Below, one piece after another: positions 1 through 8,365 of a DNA stretch of 64,000 nt (positions are counted from its first letter, which is position 1; every line of letters starts with the position of its first letter). The DNA is taken from NCBI GenBank assembly GCA_002966495.1, contig CP016490.1:2356001-2420000 (forward strand). The letters are read 5' to 3'. The stretch comes from Halomonas sp. GFAJ-1 (GTDB taxonomy: Bacteria; Pseudomonadota; Gammaproteobacteria; Pseudomonadales; Halomonadaceae). Below the pieces are notes generated by a model. It had not been told where the DNA came from. It ran no database searches and was given only the letters and a program-made list of their open reading frames with translations. The translations under genes and the position numbers were made by a program.

Positions 1-9
1 TGCTTCCAC
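1..9 (-). CDS. Possible first three codons of a divergent gene (partial)
   Basis: Reading leftward, a GTG codon at 9-7 is followed by GAA and GCA up to the window edge. A good Shine-Dalgarno sequence (GGGAG) lies six bases upstream of the GTG. A minus-strand TATAAT at 86-81 could be its -10 box, with TTGACC at 111-106 as a -35 separated by 19 bases. Nothing of the protein can be identified. In Pseudomonas trpS lies near zapE, but that is only a context guess. Confidence 0.3.
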
Positions 10-80
10 GATGTTCTCCCTGAAAGTTGAGTTGCACCACCAAAGGCATGTGCCGATGGTGCACCAACGAAACAAAGCCC

Positions 81-147
81 ATTATAGGCGTCTGCGTGGC
101 GGTTAGGTCAATCTGCTCATGCGCTTAGCGATCGAGCAGCGTATAAT
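81..147. promoter_or_regulatory. Divergent promoter region upstream of zapE
   Basis: A perfect -10 hexamer TATAAT lies at 142-147 on the plus strand, about 80 bases before zapE, with no convincing -35. On the minus strand TATAAT lies at 86-81 with TTGACC at 111-106 (19-base spacer). Together they look like back-to-back promoters serving zapE and the gene that leaves the window on the left. The zapE leader also holds a 9-base direct repeat, GCATGGGCT at 170-178 and 190-198. Confidence 0.4.
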
Positions 148-226
148 TAGCCTCTTTTCGTAGGGTAGGGCATGGGCTTCGCGTGAGGTGCATGGGCTAC
201 GCTAAGCGCTGAGGGAGGCGAATCAG

Positions 227-1408
227 ATGCCATCATCATCTGCACAGCAGGTATCAGGTCAGGCTCAGCGGCAAACGCCGATGGAGCGTTATCGCGCTGA
301 TTTAGTGCGCGACGACTTCCAATACGATCCAGCACAAGAGGCTGCCGTTAAGCACCTGCAAAGGCTTTACGATGAGCTGGTAGCGGCGCCCGCCGTCGCA
401 CCCAAAGCGATGGTAGCCAATAAAGGCTTTAAGGCCAAAATGGCTGGGTTGATGGGTAAGAAAAGCTCACCTAGCGAGCCGGTATTGCCGGCGGTGAGGG
501 GGATCTATTTTTGGGGGGGAGTAGGGCGTGGAAAAACCTATTTAGTTGATACGTTTTATGAAGCGCTGCCTTTCCCCGATAAAATGCGCACTCACTTTCA
601 CCGTTTTATGCAACGGGTGCACAACGAGCTCACCCATTATAAAGGGGAAAAAAATCCTCTAACGCTAATAGCGGGTAAATTTGCTACCGAGGCTCGGGTT
701 ATATGCTTTGATGAGTTTTTCGTCAAAGATATTACCGACGCCATGATTTTGGCCACTTTGCTTGAAGCGTTGTTTGAGCGCGGCGTTGTGCTAGTTGCCA
801 CTTCTAATATCGTACCGGACGAGCTCTATAAAGATGGCTTGCAACGCGCGCGTTTTATCCCTGCCATTGAGCTTGTGAACCGGCACTGCGATGTCGTCAA
901 TGTGGATTCAGGGGTGGATTATCGTTTGCGAGCACTTGAGCGTGCTGAAATTTTTCATGCGCCCCTTGATGCTGCGGCAGAGCAGGAGCTATCGCGCAGC
1001 TTTCGTGAGATTTCAGGGCATGTTGGTGAAGAGGGCGCGCCATTAGAAGTCAATCACCGTGTTCTGAAAACGCGCCGATTGCATGATGATGTGGCATGGT
1101 TTGAATTTGCTGAGCTTTGCGACGGCCCGCGCAGTCAAAACGACTATATTGAGCTGGCTCGTGAGTTTCATACGGTTTTAGTGTCCAACGTGATTCAGAT
1201 GAATGCCAAAACCGATGATCAGGCGCGCCGCTTCATTAATATGGTTGATGAGTTTTACGACCGAGGCGTCAAGCTTTTGATGTCGGCGGAAGTACCTGTG
1301 GAACTGTTATATACTGATGGAAAATTAACCTTTGAATTTCAGCGTACGCTTTCACGCCTTCAGGAAATGCAGTCCCACGAATATCTCGCCTTGGCTCACA
1401 AGCCCTAA
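227..1408 (+). CDS. zapE: Cell division protein ZapE (AFG1-like ATPase)
   Basis: A 393-residue P-loop ATPase of the AFG1/LACE1 family. In E. coli, ZapE associates with the FtsZ ring late in constriction and destabilises FtsZ polymers in an ATP-dependent way. The Walker A motif (GGVGRGKT, about residues 97-104) and a Walker B-like CFDEF are plain, and the length fits the family. The ATG at 227 follows GGGAGG. It is a monocistronic-looking gene ahead of rplM-rpsI, the usual proteobacterial neighbourhood. Confidence 0.93.
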   Translation: MPSSSAQQVSGQAQRQTPMERYRADLVRDDFQYDPAQEAAVKHLQRLYDELVAAPAVAPKAMVANKGFKAKMAGLMGKKSSPSEPVLPAVRGIYFWGGVGRGKTYLVDTFYEALPFPDKMRTHFHRFMQRVHNELTHYKGEKNPLTLIAGKFATEARVICFDEFFVKDITDAMILATLLEALFERGVVLVATSNIVPDELYKDGLQRARFIPAIELVNRHCDVVNVDSGVDYRLRALERAEIFHAPLDAAAEQELSRSFREISGHVGEEGAPLEVNHRVLKTRRLHDDVAWFEFAELCDGPRSQNDYIELAREFHTVLVSNVIQMNAKTDDQARRFINMVDEFYDRGVKLLMSAEVPVELLYTDGKLTFEFQRTLSRLQEMQSHEYLALAHKP

Positions 1409-1515
1409 AAGATTAATGGTGTCAGGGTGTGTCGATATTGGTTTAAGCACTGCCTAGTGATGCAGGGCGTCGTTACTGAGTAACGAGAAAAGTCCGATAA
1501 AAGTAGCGGTGGTAC

Positions 1516-1620
1516 TTAACTTGGCGGAAGCCATGTTGTAGAATGCCGCCTCGCTACATGTTGCCAGCGTTAGTTGGCAACCAAAAAAAATAGGGATGGT
1601 GCACCACCGCCTAGCGGTGT
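1516..1620 (+). promoter_or_regulatory. rplM-rpsI promoter and structured leader
   Basis: A candidate promoter TTAACT (1516-1521), 17-base spacer, TAGAAT (1539-1544) precedes rplM. The transcript leader would contain a 7-bp perfect hairpin (arms 1560-1566 and 1575-1581) followed by eight A residues, then a second tight hairpin (CACCGC 1605-1610, GCGGTG 1614-1619). In E. coli, L13 represses its own operon by binding the rplM leader. These hairpins are candidates for such a site; that role is inference. Confidence 0.55.
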
Positions 1621-1656
1621 TTGTCACCCAACACACTTAATCTGGTGATTTCATCC

Positions 1657-2085
1657 ATGAAGACGTTCAGTGCTAAGCCGCAGTCCGTCCAGCGCGACTG
1701 GTATGTTGTCGACGCTACGGACAAAACGCTCGGTCGTCTGGCAACCGAGATTGCTCGCCGCTTGCGTGGTAAGCATAAGCCCGAATTTACCCCTCACGTT
1801 GATACTGGCGACTATATCGTTGTTATCAATGCCGAGAAAGTCCAAGTGACCGGCAACAAGGCGAAGGCTAAAACCTACTACCGCCACACTGGTTACCCGG
1901 GCGGTCTGCGTTCCATGACGTTTGACAAAATGCTTGATCATGCGCCTGAGCGTATCATTGAGTTTGCTGTTAAAGGCATGTTACCGAAAGGCCCGTTAGG
2001 TCGTGCCACGTACTCCAAGTTAAAAGTGTACGCCGGTCCCGAGCATCCGCATGCTGCCCAACAGCCGCTTGAACTGAACATCTGA
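1657..2085 (+). CDS. rplM: 50S ribosomal protein L13
   Basis: A 142-residue ribosomal protein L13, the same length as in E. coli, beginning MKTFSAKPQ and containing DATDKTLGRLATEIA. The frame is open 12 codons further upstream from a TTG at 1621, but the family N-terminus and length fix the ATG at 1657. L13 is an early-assembly protein of the large subunit that contacts 23S rRNA. It is co-transcribed with rpsI, which starts 13 bases after its stop; this pairing is almost universal in bacteria. Confidence 0.97.
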   Translation: MKTFSAKPQSVQRDWYVVDATDKTLGRLATEIARRLRGKHKPEFTPHVDTGDYIVVINAEKVQVTGNKAKAKTYYRHTGYPGGLRSMTFDKMLDHAPERIIEFAVKGMLPKGPLGRATYSKLKVYAGPEHPHAAQQPLELNI

Positions 2086-2098
2086 GGAAATCTTCGCC

Positions 2099-2488
2099 AT
2101 GACACAGCAGTATTACGGTACCGGGCGCCGCAAGACTTCCACCGCTCGCGTGTTTATGAAGCCGGGCTCTGGCAAAATTACTGTCAACAGCCAGGATCTC
2201 GATCTATATTTTGGTCGCGTTACAGGTCGCATGGTTGTTCGCCAGCCGCTTGAGCTGACCGAGACACTCAACCAGTTTGACATTGTTGTCACGGTTGCAG
2301 GTGGCGGTAACTCCTCGCAAGCGGGTGCTATCCGTCACGGTATTACCCGTGCACTGATGAACTACAATGAAGACCTGCGTCCTTCGTTGCGTGCCGCTGG
2401 CTACGTAACCCGTGACGCGCGTCAAGTTGAGCGTAAGAAAGTCGGCCTGCGTAAAGCACGTCGTCGTCCGCAGTTCTCTAAGCGTTAA
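2099..2488 (+). CDS. rpsI: 30S ribosomal protein S9
   Basis: A 129-residue S9 protein beginning MTQQYYGTGRRKTSTARV and ending in the highly basic tail RRRPQFSKR. In S9 this tail reaches into the ribosomal P site and touches the anticodon stem of tRNA. A strong binding site (GAGGAAA) overlaps the rplM stop region. It is the second gene of the L13-S9 operon and is followed at once by a strong intrinsic terminator. Confidence 0.97.
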   Translation: MTQQYYGTGRRKTSTARVFMKPGSGKITVNSQDLDLYFGRVTGRMVVRQPLELTETLNQFDIVVTVAGGGNSSQAGAIRHGITRALMNYNEDLRPSLRAAGYVTRDARQVERKKVGLRKARRRPQFSKR

Positions 2489-2504
2489 TTTTACGCTATG
2501 CGGC

Positions 2505-2540
2505 AAAAACGCCCAGGTCGTCGACCTGGGCGTTTTTTAT
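2505..2540 (+). terminator. Intrinsic terminator after rpsI
   Basis: CGCCCAGGT (2510-2518) pairs with ACCTGGGCG (2524-2532) around a 5-base loop, flanked by a run of A before and six T residues after. It is well placed to end the rplM-rpsI transcript, and the flanking A run would let it work in both directions. Confidence 0.9.
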
Positions 2541-2696
2541 TGAAAAAACATAATATTAGAAAGCTCCTACCACCATGGTCACGGGTGGTTGTTCTTGTGT
2601 CTAGCGCTTTGTTTTTTTAACATAGAGCGTATTTGATATTCGTCGTCGCAAGACGCCTTTGCGACGGAACGGGTAAGCTGATGGGAGAAACCAGAA

Positions 2697-3287
2697 ATGG
2701 CAGATAACGGCGTAAACAAAGGTCGGCGCCGTTTCCTCGTGGGTGCCACCTCCGTTGTTGGGGCGGTGGGCGCTGTCGGGGTTGCGGTACCCTTTGTGGC
2801 TTCATGGCAGCCTAGTGCCAGAGCGTTGGCGGCCGGTGCGCCGGTTCGAGCTAATTTTTCTAAGCTCGAACCGGGGCAGCGTGTCACCATCGAATGGCGT
2901 GGGCGTCCGGTGTGGATCATTAATCGAACGCCTGAAATGAATGAGCGTACAGAAAGCTTGGATCCAGGTCGTCTTGCCGACCCAGATTCCAGTGAGCAGC
3001 AACAGCCTAGTTATATTACGGGCCCGCTGCGCTCTATACGTCCTGAGGTGGGGGTAATGGTAGGTGTCTGTACTCACCTAGGCTGTTCTCCACTATATCG
3101 TCCGGAGCCTGAGGCAGCGGTAACGGATAACTGGCCGGGTGGTTTCTTCTGTCCATGCCATGGATCCTATTTTGATCTGGCTGGTCGTGTATTCCGTAAC
3201 GTACCTGCGCCTACCAACCTTGAGGTGCCGCCCTATCGTTTTGAGGGCGAGGACATCATAGTGGGTGAAGATGAGGAGGCTGCCTAA
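2697..3287 (+). CDS. petA: Ubiquinol-cytochrome c reductase, Rieske iron-sulfur subunit
   Basis: A 196-residue Rieske protein of the cytochrome bc1 complex (complex III), which passes electrons from ubiquinol to cytochrome c1. The 2Fe-2S ligands are visible in the two boxes C125-T-H127-L-G-C130 and C152-P-C154-H155-G. The N-terminus carries RRRFL before a hydrophobic anchor (about residues 13-36), typical of Tat-exported Rieske proteins that keep their signal as a membrane anchor. The stop overlaps the start of petB (TAATG), implying coupled translation in a petABC operon. Confidence 0.96.
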   Translation: MADNGVNKGRRRFLVGATSVVGAVGAVGVAVPFVASWQPSARALAAGAPVRANFSKLEPGQRVTIEWRGRPVWIINRTPEMNERTESLDPGRLADPDSSEQQQPSYITGPLRSIRPEVGVMVGVCTHLGCSPLYRPEPEAAVTDNWPGGFFCPCHGSYFDLAGRVFRNVPAPTNLEVPPYRFEGEDIIVGEDEEAA

Positions 3288-4546
3288 TGGGTAATCCAAA
3301 TAAAGCCAAAGCTGAAAGTGGCATCATGCGTTGGATTGATGACCGCTTCCCAGCGACTCAGATGATGCAGGAGCACTTGACGCAGTATTACGCCCCGAAG
3401 AACTTCAACTTCTTCTATATTTTTGGCGTATTAGCGCTTTTGGTCTTGGTGAATCAGATCTTGACGGGCGTATGGCTTACCATGAGCTATAACCCGTCTG
3501 CCGAGGGCGCCTTCAGCTCTGTTGAATACATCATGCGCGATGTGGAGTATGGCTGGCTCATCCGCTACATGCACTCAACCGGTGCCTCTGCCTTCTTTGT
3601 CGTCATTTATCTGCATATGTTCCGTGCTTTACTGTACGGATCCTACAAAGCACCACGTGAATTGGTGTGGATCTTTGGTATGGCCATCTATCTTCTGCTC
3701 ATGGCAGAAGCGTTTATGGGCTACCTGCTGCCGTGGGGTCAGATGTCTTACTGGGGTGCACAGGTTATTATTTCCCTGTTTGCCACTATCCCTGGTATCG
3801 GCCCTGAGCTTGCCCAGTGGATTCGCGGTGACTTCCTGATCTCGGGTATTACGCTTAACCGCTTCTTTGCGCTGCACGTAGTCGCATTGCCCATTGTTAT
3901 TCTGGCGCTGGTTGTGCTGCACATCATTGCGTTGCACGAAGTGGGCTCGAACAATCCTGATGGCGTTGATATAAAAGCCAAAAAAGATGAGTCGGGTAAA
4001 CCGCTGGATGGTATTCCTTTCCACCCCTACTATACGGTGAAGGATCTTGTCGGCATTGCGGTGTTCTTGTTTGTGTTTGCTGTGGTGTTGTTCTACTTCC
4101 CTGAGGGGGGTGGTTACTTCCTAGAGCGGCCTAACTTTGAGCCTGCCAACCCGATGGTAACGCCTGACCACATTGCACCTGTATGGTATTTCACGCCGTT
4201 CTACGCCATCTTGCGTGCTATTACCTTTGACTTCCTGGGTCTGCGTGCCGAGTTCTTAGGTGTATTAGCAATGGGTGGTGCGATTGCTATTCTGTTTGTG
4301 CTGCCTTGGCTTGATCGAAGCCCGGTTAGGTCTATGCGTTATAAGGGCTGGTTATCACGTATCGCCATTACCGTTTTTGCCATCAGCTTCGTGATTTTAG
4401 GGGTTCTAGGCGCGATTCCTGCAACGCCGATGCGTACCTTGGTTGCACAGATCTGTACGGTGCTCTACTTCGCCTTCTTCATTCTGATGCCGATTTACAC
4501 CAGCATGGAGAAAACTAAACCCGTTCCAGAAAGGGTGACTGGCTAA
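3287..4546 (+). CDS. petB: Cytochrome b of the bc1 complex
   Basis: A 419-residue multi-pass membrane protein with about eight transmembrane helices that holds the two b hemes and both quinone sites. The histidines expected to bind heme lie in the RYMHSTGASAFF...YLHMFR and FALHVVALP...LHIIALHEVGSNNPDG segments. A PVWYF-type sequence (APVWYFTPFYAILRA) and the proline-glutamate region typical of the Qo site are also present. It overlaps petA by one base and petC by one base (TAATG). The length is right for a full cytochrome b rather than a split b6/subunit IV pair. Confidence 0.96.
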   Translation: MGNPNKAKAESGIMRWIDDRFPATQMMQEHLTQYYAPKNFNFFYIFGVLALLVLVNQILTGVWLTMSYNPSAEGAFSSVEYIMRDVEYGWLIRYMHSTGASAFFVVIYLHMFRALLYGSYKAPRELVWIFGMAIYLLLMAEAFMGYLLPWGQMSYWGAQVIISLFATIPGIGPELAQWIRGDFLISGITLNRFFALHVVALPIVILALVVLHIIALHEVGSNNPDGVDIKAKKDESGKPLDGIPFHPYYTVKDLVGIAVFLFVFAVVLFYFPEGGGYFLERPNFEPANPMVTPDHIAPVWYFTPFYAILRAITFDFLGLRAEFLGVLAMGGAIAILFVLPWLDRSPVRSMRYKGWLSRIAITVFAISFVILGVLGAIPATPMRTLVAQICTVLYFAFFILMPIYTSMEKTKPVPERVTG

Positions 4547-5313
4547 TGAAAAAGCAACTATTCGTACTGCTCTTCGCGTTGTTGCCTTTTACGGTCATGG
4601 CAGCGCCGCTTCCGGAGCAGCCCTTCTCTATGACGCCTGATCTGCATGATAAAGAGTCACTCCAGCGTGGGATGCAGATGTATGTGAACTACTGCATGGG
4701 CTGTCACTCGCTTGAGCATCAGCGTTTCTCTCGTGCGGCTGCAGATCTTGATATGCCTCAAGAGCTGGTAGAAGAGAATCTGATTTTCTCCAGCGGTTTG
4801 GCCTTCAATGATCAGATGCATATCGCTATGCAGTCGGGTGAATCCGAGGGCTGGTTTGGCGTTGCGCCGCCAGACCTTACGCTGTTTAACCGTCTGCGGG
4901 GTTCAGACTATATCTACTCCTATTTGCTGACCTTCTATCGTGATCCTGGTCAGCCGCTGGGTGTTAATAATATGGTGCTTGAAGCGTCAGCGATGCCAAA
5001 CGTGCTGGAGCCGCTGCAGGGCGTGCAGGAGATGGTTTGCTCTGAAACGGATCAGCCCGTACGCGGTCAGTCGCCAGATCCTTTGTCAGGTAAATATCAG
5101 TCCTGTGATGTGCTACAGGTGACTCAGCCAGGCTCCATGGAACCTGCTGAGTTTGAGGAAGCGGTTTACGATCTAACCAACTTCCTTGCCTATGTGGGTG
5201 AGCCTTCTAAGCTGAAAGCTCAGGCGCTGGCACCTAAAGTCCTTATCTTTATCTTTATCTTTGGTGTGATTGCTTACCTGCTCAAGCGTGAGTATTGGCG
5301 AGATGTCCACTAA
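4546..5313 (+). CDS. petC: Cytochrome c1 of the bc1 complex
   Basis: A 255-residue cytochrome c1, the subunit that hands electrons to soluble cytochrome c. It has a cleavable signal peptide ending near VMA-A, a single CxxCH heme site (C50-M-G-C53-H54) and a C-terminal membrane anchor (about residues 230-248) followed by basic residues. It is the last gene of petABC and is followed by a strong terminator. Confidence 0.95.
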   Translation: MKKQLFVLLFALLPFTVMAAPLPEQPFSMTPDLHDKESLQRGMQMYVNYCMGCHSLEHQRFSRAAADLDMPQELVEENLIFSSGLAFNDQMHIAMQSGESEGWFGVAPPDLTLFNRLRGSDYIYSYLLTFYRDPGQPLGVNNMVLEASAMPNVLEPLQGVQEMVCSETDQPVRGQSPDPLSGKYQSCDVLQVTQPGSMEPAEFEEAVYDLTNFLAYVGEPSKLKAQALAPKVLIFIFIFGVIAYLLKREYWRDVH

Positions 5314-5338
5314 TCAGTAGCGTTAAGATAGGCAGGCA

Positions 5339-5370
5339 GGCGCACGGCAAAAGCCGTGCGCCTTTTGTTT
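5339..5370 (+). terminator. Intrinsic terminator after petC
   Basis: A 10-bp GC-rich stem (GGCGCACGGC at 5339-5348, GCCGTGCGCC at 5353-5362) with an AAAA loop is followed by TTTTGTTT. It ends the petABC operon. Confidence 0.92.
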
Positions 5371-5463
5371 GTCTGTTCAATCGTTATACGCAGCAGGCTA
5401 TCTTCCCCTAAGGTAGGGCTGGCGTGTTATTATTCTAGATTGTTTTGATGCGAGGATGCTTTC

Positions 5464-6090
5464 ATGGGTGTTGTGGCCAAGCGGTCGTCAATGATCTTTT
5501 ACTCAGGTAGTGATGATCATTTCAGTCATCGTGTACGCATTGTTCTGGCTGAAAAGGGGGTAGCTGTCGATATCGTTGAAGTTATTGATGGGCAGTCACC
5601 CGAAGAGTTAGCAGACCTCAACCCGTACAACAGTGTGCCTACACTGTTAGATCGTGACTTGGTGCTGTACGAATCTAAAGTCATGATGGAGTACTTGGAT
5701 GAGCGCTTTCCACATCCTCCTCTGCTGCCTGTCTATCCGGTGGCGCGTGCTCAAAGTCGCCTCTGGATGCATCGTATTGAGCGTGAGTGGTGCCCGATGC
5801 TGGAGCAGATTCGTAGTGGTGGGAAAAAAGAGGCTGATAAAGCACGTAAAGAACTCCGCGAAAGCCTGATTGGTATATCGCCGATTTTTGAAGATATGCC
5901 CTTCTTTATGAGCGAAGAGTTTACCTTGGTAGACTGCTGCCTTGCGCCCATTTTGTGGCGTTTGCCAGAGCTGAATATTGAGCTACCTGAAAAGCAGGTG
6001 AAGCCACTTTTAAGCTATATGTCGCGAGTGTTTGAGCGTGAAGCGTTTAAGGCCTCTTTAAATGAGCGTGAAAAAGAGATGCGCGCTTGA
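5464..6090 (+). CDS. sspA: Stringent starvation protein A (GST-fold)
   Basis: A 208-residue homologue of SspA, an RNA-polymerase-associated protein with a glutathione-S-transferase fold that has lost transferase activity. In E. coli it helps cells survive starvation and acid by acting on sigma70 promoters. The family signature MEYLDERFPHPPLLPVYPVARAQSR is present almost unchanged, except that it is split here into thioredoxin-like (about 10-85) and helical (about 90-205) domains. It lies 61 bases before sspB, the conserved pair, just after petABC as in Pseudomonas. Confidence 0.93.
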   Translation: MGVVAKRSSMIFYSGSDDHFSHRVRIVLAEKGVAVDIVEVIDGQSPEELADLNPYNSVPTLLDRDLVLYESKVMMEYLDERFPHPPLLPVYPVARAQSRLWMHRIEREWCPMLEQIRSGGKKEADKARKELRESLIGISPIFEDMPFFMSEEFTLVDCCLAPILWRLPELNIELPEKQVKPLLSYMSRVFEREAFKASLNEREKEMRA

Positions 6091-6151
6091 ATTCATATAA
6101 CCCCTCCGCTTAGCTAGTGGTGGGGGCTACTTGTTAGGAGGTGGGAGTCTT

Positions 6152-6655
6152 ATGAAATCGAGCCGTCCCTATCTCGCCCGTGCCCTTTATGAGTGGTTGC
6201 TGGATAATGAGCTGACGCCTTATTTTGTTGTTGATGCAACACAGCCGGGAGTCGAAGTTCCGCGGCAGTTTGTGCAAAATGGCCAAATAGTACTCAATGC
6301 AGCGCCAACGGCGGTGCGTGACCTATTTATGGAAAACCAAGCGATTGGTTTTAACGCGCGTTTTGGCGGTCAGCCGATGCAGGTAATGATTCCTACACCT
6401 GCGCTAATTGCCATTTATGCACGTGAAAATGGCGCAGGCATGGTGTTTGGACATGAACCTGAGTTAGGCTCATCGGAATTCGATGATATCGATCTTGAGA
6501 ATGCTGAACTTGATGGCGGAGCATCGGGCGAGAGCGCTAAAACTACTAAGCCTGAGCTCACTGTCACCGAATCTTTTTCTGATAAAGAGGACGGCAAGTC
6601 GGCTTCAAAGAAAGAGAAGCCTAAGAAAAAGCCTACTCTGCGAGTGGTGAAGTAG
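6152..6655 (+). CDS. sspB: ClpXP adaptor protein SspB
   Basis: A 167-residue SspB, the adaptor that tethers ssrA-tagged proteins to the ClpXP protease. The folded substrate-binding domain (SRPYLARALYEWLLDNELTPYFVVDA through about residue 110) is followed by a flexible acidic linker. The last residues (KKKPTLRVVK) match the short ClpX-binding tail of the family. The ATG at 6152 follows a strong AGGAGGTGG; the frame runs seven codons further upstream, but only from a TTG that lies before that binding site. Confidence 0.94.
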   Translation: MKSSRPYLARALYEWLLDNELTPYFVVDATQPGVEVPRQFVQNGQIVLNAAPTAVRDLFMENQAIGFNARFGGQPMQVMIPTPALIAIYARENGAGMVFGHEPELGSSEFDDIDLENAELDGGASGESAKTTKPELTVTESFSDKEDGKSASKKEKPKKKPTLRVVK

Positions 6656-6700
6656 CGCCCTGACTTAGCTGGCTGTCTGCAAAGAGTGGTTATGGCTAAT

Positions 6701-6739
6701 AAAAAAGCCTCACACGGGTTAACCGTGTGAGGCTTTTTT
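6701..6739. terminator. Bidirectional terminator between sspB and dolP
   Basis: A long perfect inverted repeat of 17 bp (arms 6701-6717 and 6723-6739) with a 5-base loop begins with six A and ends with six T. It separates the convergent sspAB and dolP-diaA-yraN-lpoA units and should stop RNA polymerase from both sides. Confidence 0.93.
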
Positions 6740-6759
6740 GGCAATGCCGATAGCCTGTA

Positions 6760-7332
6760 TCAATCAATATAATCGAATACTTTGACGATTCGCTGAATTC
6801 CGCCCACTGAGGAGGCTGCATTTACAATACGGTCAGCTTCTTCACGAGACACCATACCCATTAAGTAAACGCTGGCGTTTTCTGTGGTCACTTTCAATTT
6901 AGAAGAGTCGATGCGATCGTTAGTCGCTAGATGGCTGATAACATTCGTTGTTAACCAAGTATCAGTTAAGCGCTGACTGGCGGGAAGGCGTGCCGCAATG
7001 GCAAGCTCGTTGTGAACCTCATTGACGCCCCTAAGTGAGCTGACAACGTTACCTGCCTTTGAGCGAAGTTCCTCGCTAGGTACTTGGCCAACCAGCAGTA
7101 AAGAGCCGTTATAGCTGTGCGCGCGGATACGGGCATCGCCAAGCCGGGCGTCAGCGCGCGCAAGCGCACGTTCGGCTTCGCGCTCAATGGTCGCGTCTAC
7201 CGCTTCAACATCATTGCTGCGTTGGCCGTAGTTGGCAGGGTTTGACGCTGCGTTGTTGGCGCAGCCGCTGAGTACTACAGCGCTGCACAGGGCAGCCAAA
7301 ATAAGTTTTCGAGAAGAGAAACCCAGGGCCAT
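6760..7332 (-). CDS. dolP: BON-domain outer-membrane lipoprotein DolP
   Basis: A 190-residue lipoprotein with a signal peptide ending in the lipobox LSGC (C24) and two BON domains (about residues 45-115 and 120-190). In E. coli, DolP (YraP) binds anionic phospholipid at the division site and supports outer-membrane integrity and BAM function. It is last in the minus-strand order lpoA-yraN-diaA-dolP, the same order as in E. coli, which supports the name over other BON proteins. Confidence 0.9.
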   Translation of the reverse strand: MALGFSSRKLILAALCSAVVLSGCANNAASNPANYGQRSNDVEAVDATIEREAERALARADARLGDARIRAHSYNGSLLLVGQVPSEELRSKAGNVVSSLRGVNEVHNELAIAARLPASQRLTDTWLTTNVISHLATNDRIDSSKLKVTTENASVYLMGMVSREEADRIVNAASSVGGIQRIVKVFDYID

Positions 7333-7377
7333 GGCGGTGATTCCTATAAAAAGAGGTAAGTAGGCATGTGTAGCTGC

Positions 7378-7971
7378 TTAGGCAGCGCCACCAAACAACT
7401 GTTCATCAATTAAATCACATAAACAGTGAATGACGAGCAAATGGACTTCTTGGATGCGGGCCGTCGAGGTGGCGGGAACGCGGATTTCACAATCATCTTG
7501 ACCTAAAAGTGATGCCATATTGCCACCGTCGCGTCCTGTAAGTGCTACAACGGTCATGTCTCGGTCGTGGGCAGCCTGAATTGCCTGTACCACATTGGCT
7601 GAGTTGCCGCTGGTTGAGATGGCTAGCAGCACATCACCAGGCTGGCCAAGGGCTCTGATCTGTTTTGAAAATACCTCGTTATAGCTGTAATCGTTAGCAA
7701 TAGAGGTAAGTGTTGAGGTGTCCGTCGTTAGGGCTAGGGCCGGAAGGCTAGGGCGCTCACGTTCGAAGCGGTTAAGTAGTTCGGAGGAGAAGTGCTGGCT
7801 ATCTCCCGCACTCCCGCCATTGCCGCATGCAAGGATTTTTCCTTCGTTGACCAAGCACTGCACCATCATTTGACTGGCGACCTCGATGAAAGGCGGCAGC
7901 ACTTCACTGGCGTAAGTCTTAGTATCAATGCTGGCATTGAAATGGTCGAGTATGCGTGATTGAAAGTCCAT
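7378..7971 (-). CDS. diaA: SIS-domain DnaA initiator-associating protein DiaA
   Basis: A 197-residue single SIS-domain protein with CGNGGSAGDSQHFSSELLNRF and AISTSGNSANVV. These sequences are shared by DiaA and the sedoheptulose-7-phosphate isomerase GmhA. DiaA binds DnaA and promotes initiation at oriC. The position between yraN and dolP favours DiaA, and many annotators call this paralogue phosphoheptose isomerase. The choice between the two is inference from synteny. Confidence 0.8.
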   Translation of the reverse strand: MDFQSRILDHFNASIDTKTYASEVLPPFIEVASQMMVQCLVNEGKILACGNGGSAGDSQHFSSELLNRFERERPSLPALALTTDTSTLTSIANDYSYNEVFSKQIRALGQPGDVLLAISTSGNSANVVQAIQAAHDRDMTVVALTGRDGGNMASLLGQDDCEIRVPATSTARIQEVHLLVIHCLCDLIDEQLFGGAA

Positions 7972-7993
7972 TAGGGCTTCCTAGTTAAAAGAG

Positions 7994-8365
7994 TCAGTAA
8001 GCGTCGAAGGCTGCTTTTTCCCAGTGAAACTCAAGAGAGGGTGGCGTGCCAACAATCGCTAGAATATCAAAGCGGCAAGGGCTGGAAACAGCGTATCGAG
8101 CAATATATAAACTGGCTGCGCGGATCAGTCGCTGCCGCTTTTGTGCATTAACTGTTTCTAAGGGGTGGCCGTAGCGGGTTGTGGTTCGGTGTTTAACTTC
8201 AACGAAGACTAGAGTGTCTTGATCCATCATCACCAGATCCAGTTCGCCACCCTTAACATGATGGTTACTGGCAACCAGTATTAAGCCATGTTGTTGCAGC
8301 CATTGAGCAGCAAGTTGCTCAATGGCTGCGCCGCGGAATCGGGCTGTGCGAGCGTTATTCGTCAT
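7994..8365 (-). CDS. yraN: YraN / UPF0102 family endonuclease-like protein
   Basis: A 123-residue member of UPF0102. The conserved GGELDLVMMD...LVFVEVKHR (E41, D43, E56, K58) has the layout of a PD-(D/E)xK nuclease core, so a nucleic-acid role is plausible, but no function is established. It overlaps the end of lpoA by 11 bases and lies 22 bases before diaA, so it belongs to that minus-strand operon. Confidence 0.88.
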   Translation of the reverse strand: MTNNARTARFRGAAIEQLAAQWLQQHGLILVASNHHVKGGELDLVMMDQDTLVFVEVKHRTTTRYGHPLETVNAQKRQRLIRAASLYIARYAVSSPCRFDILAIVGTPPSLEFHWEKAAFDAY

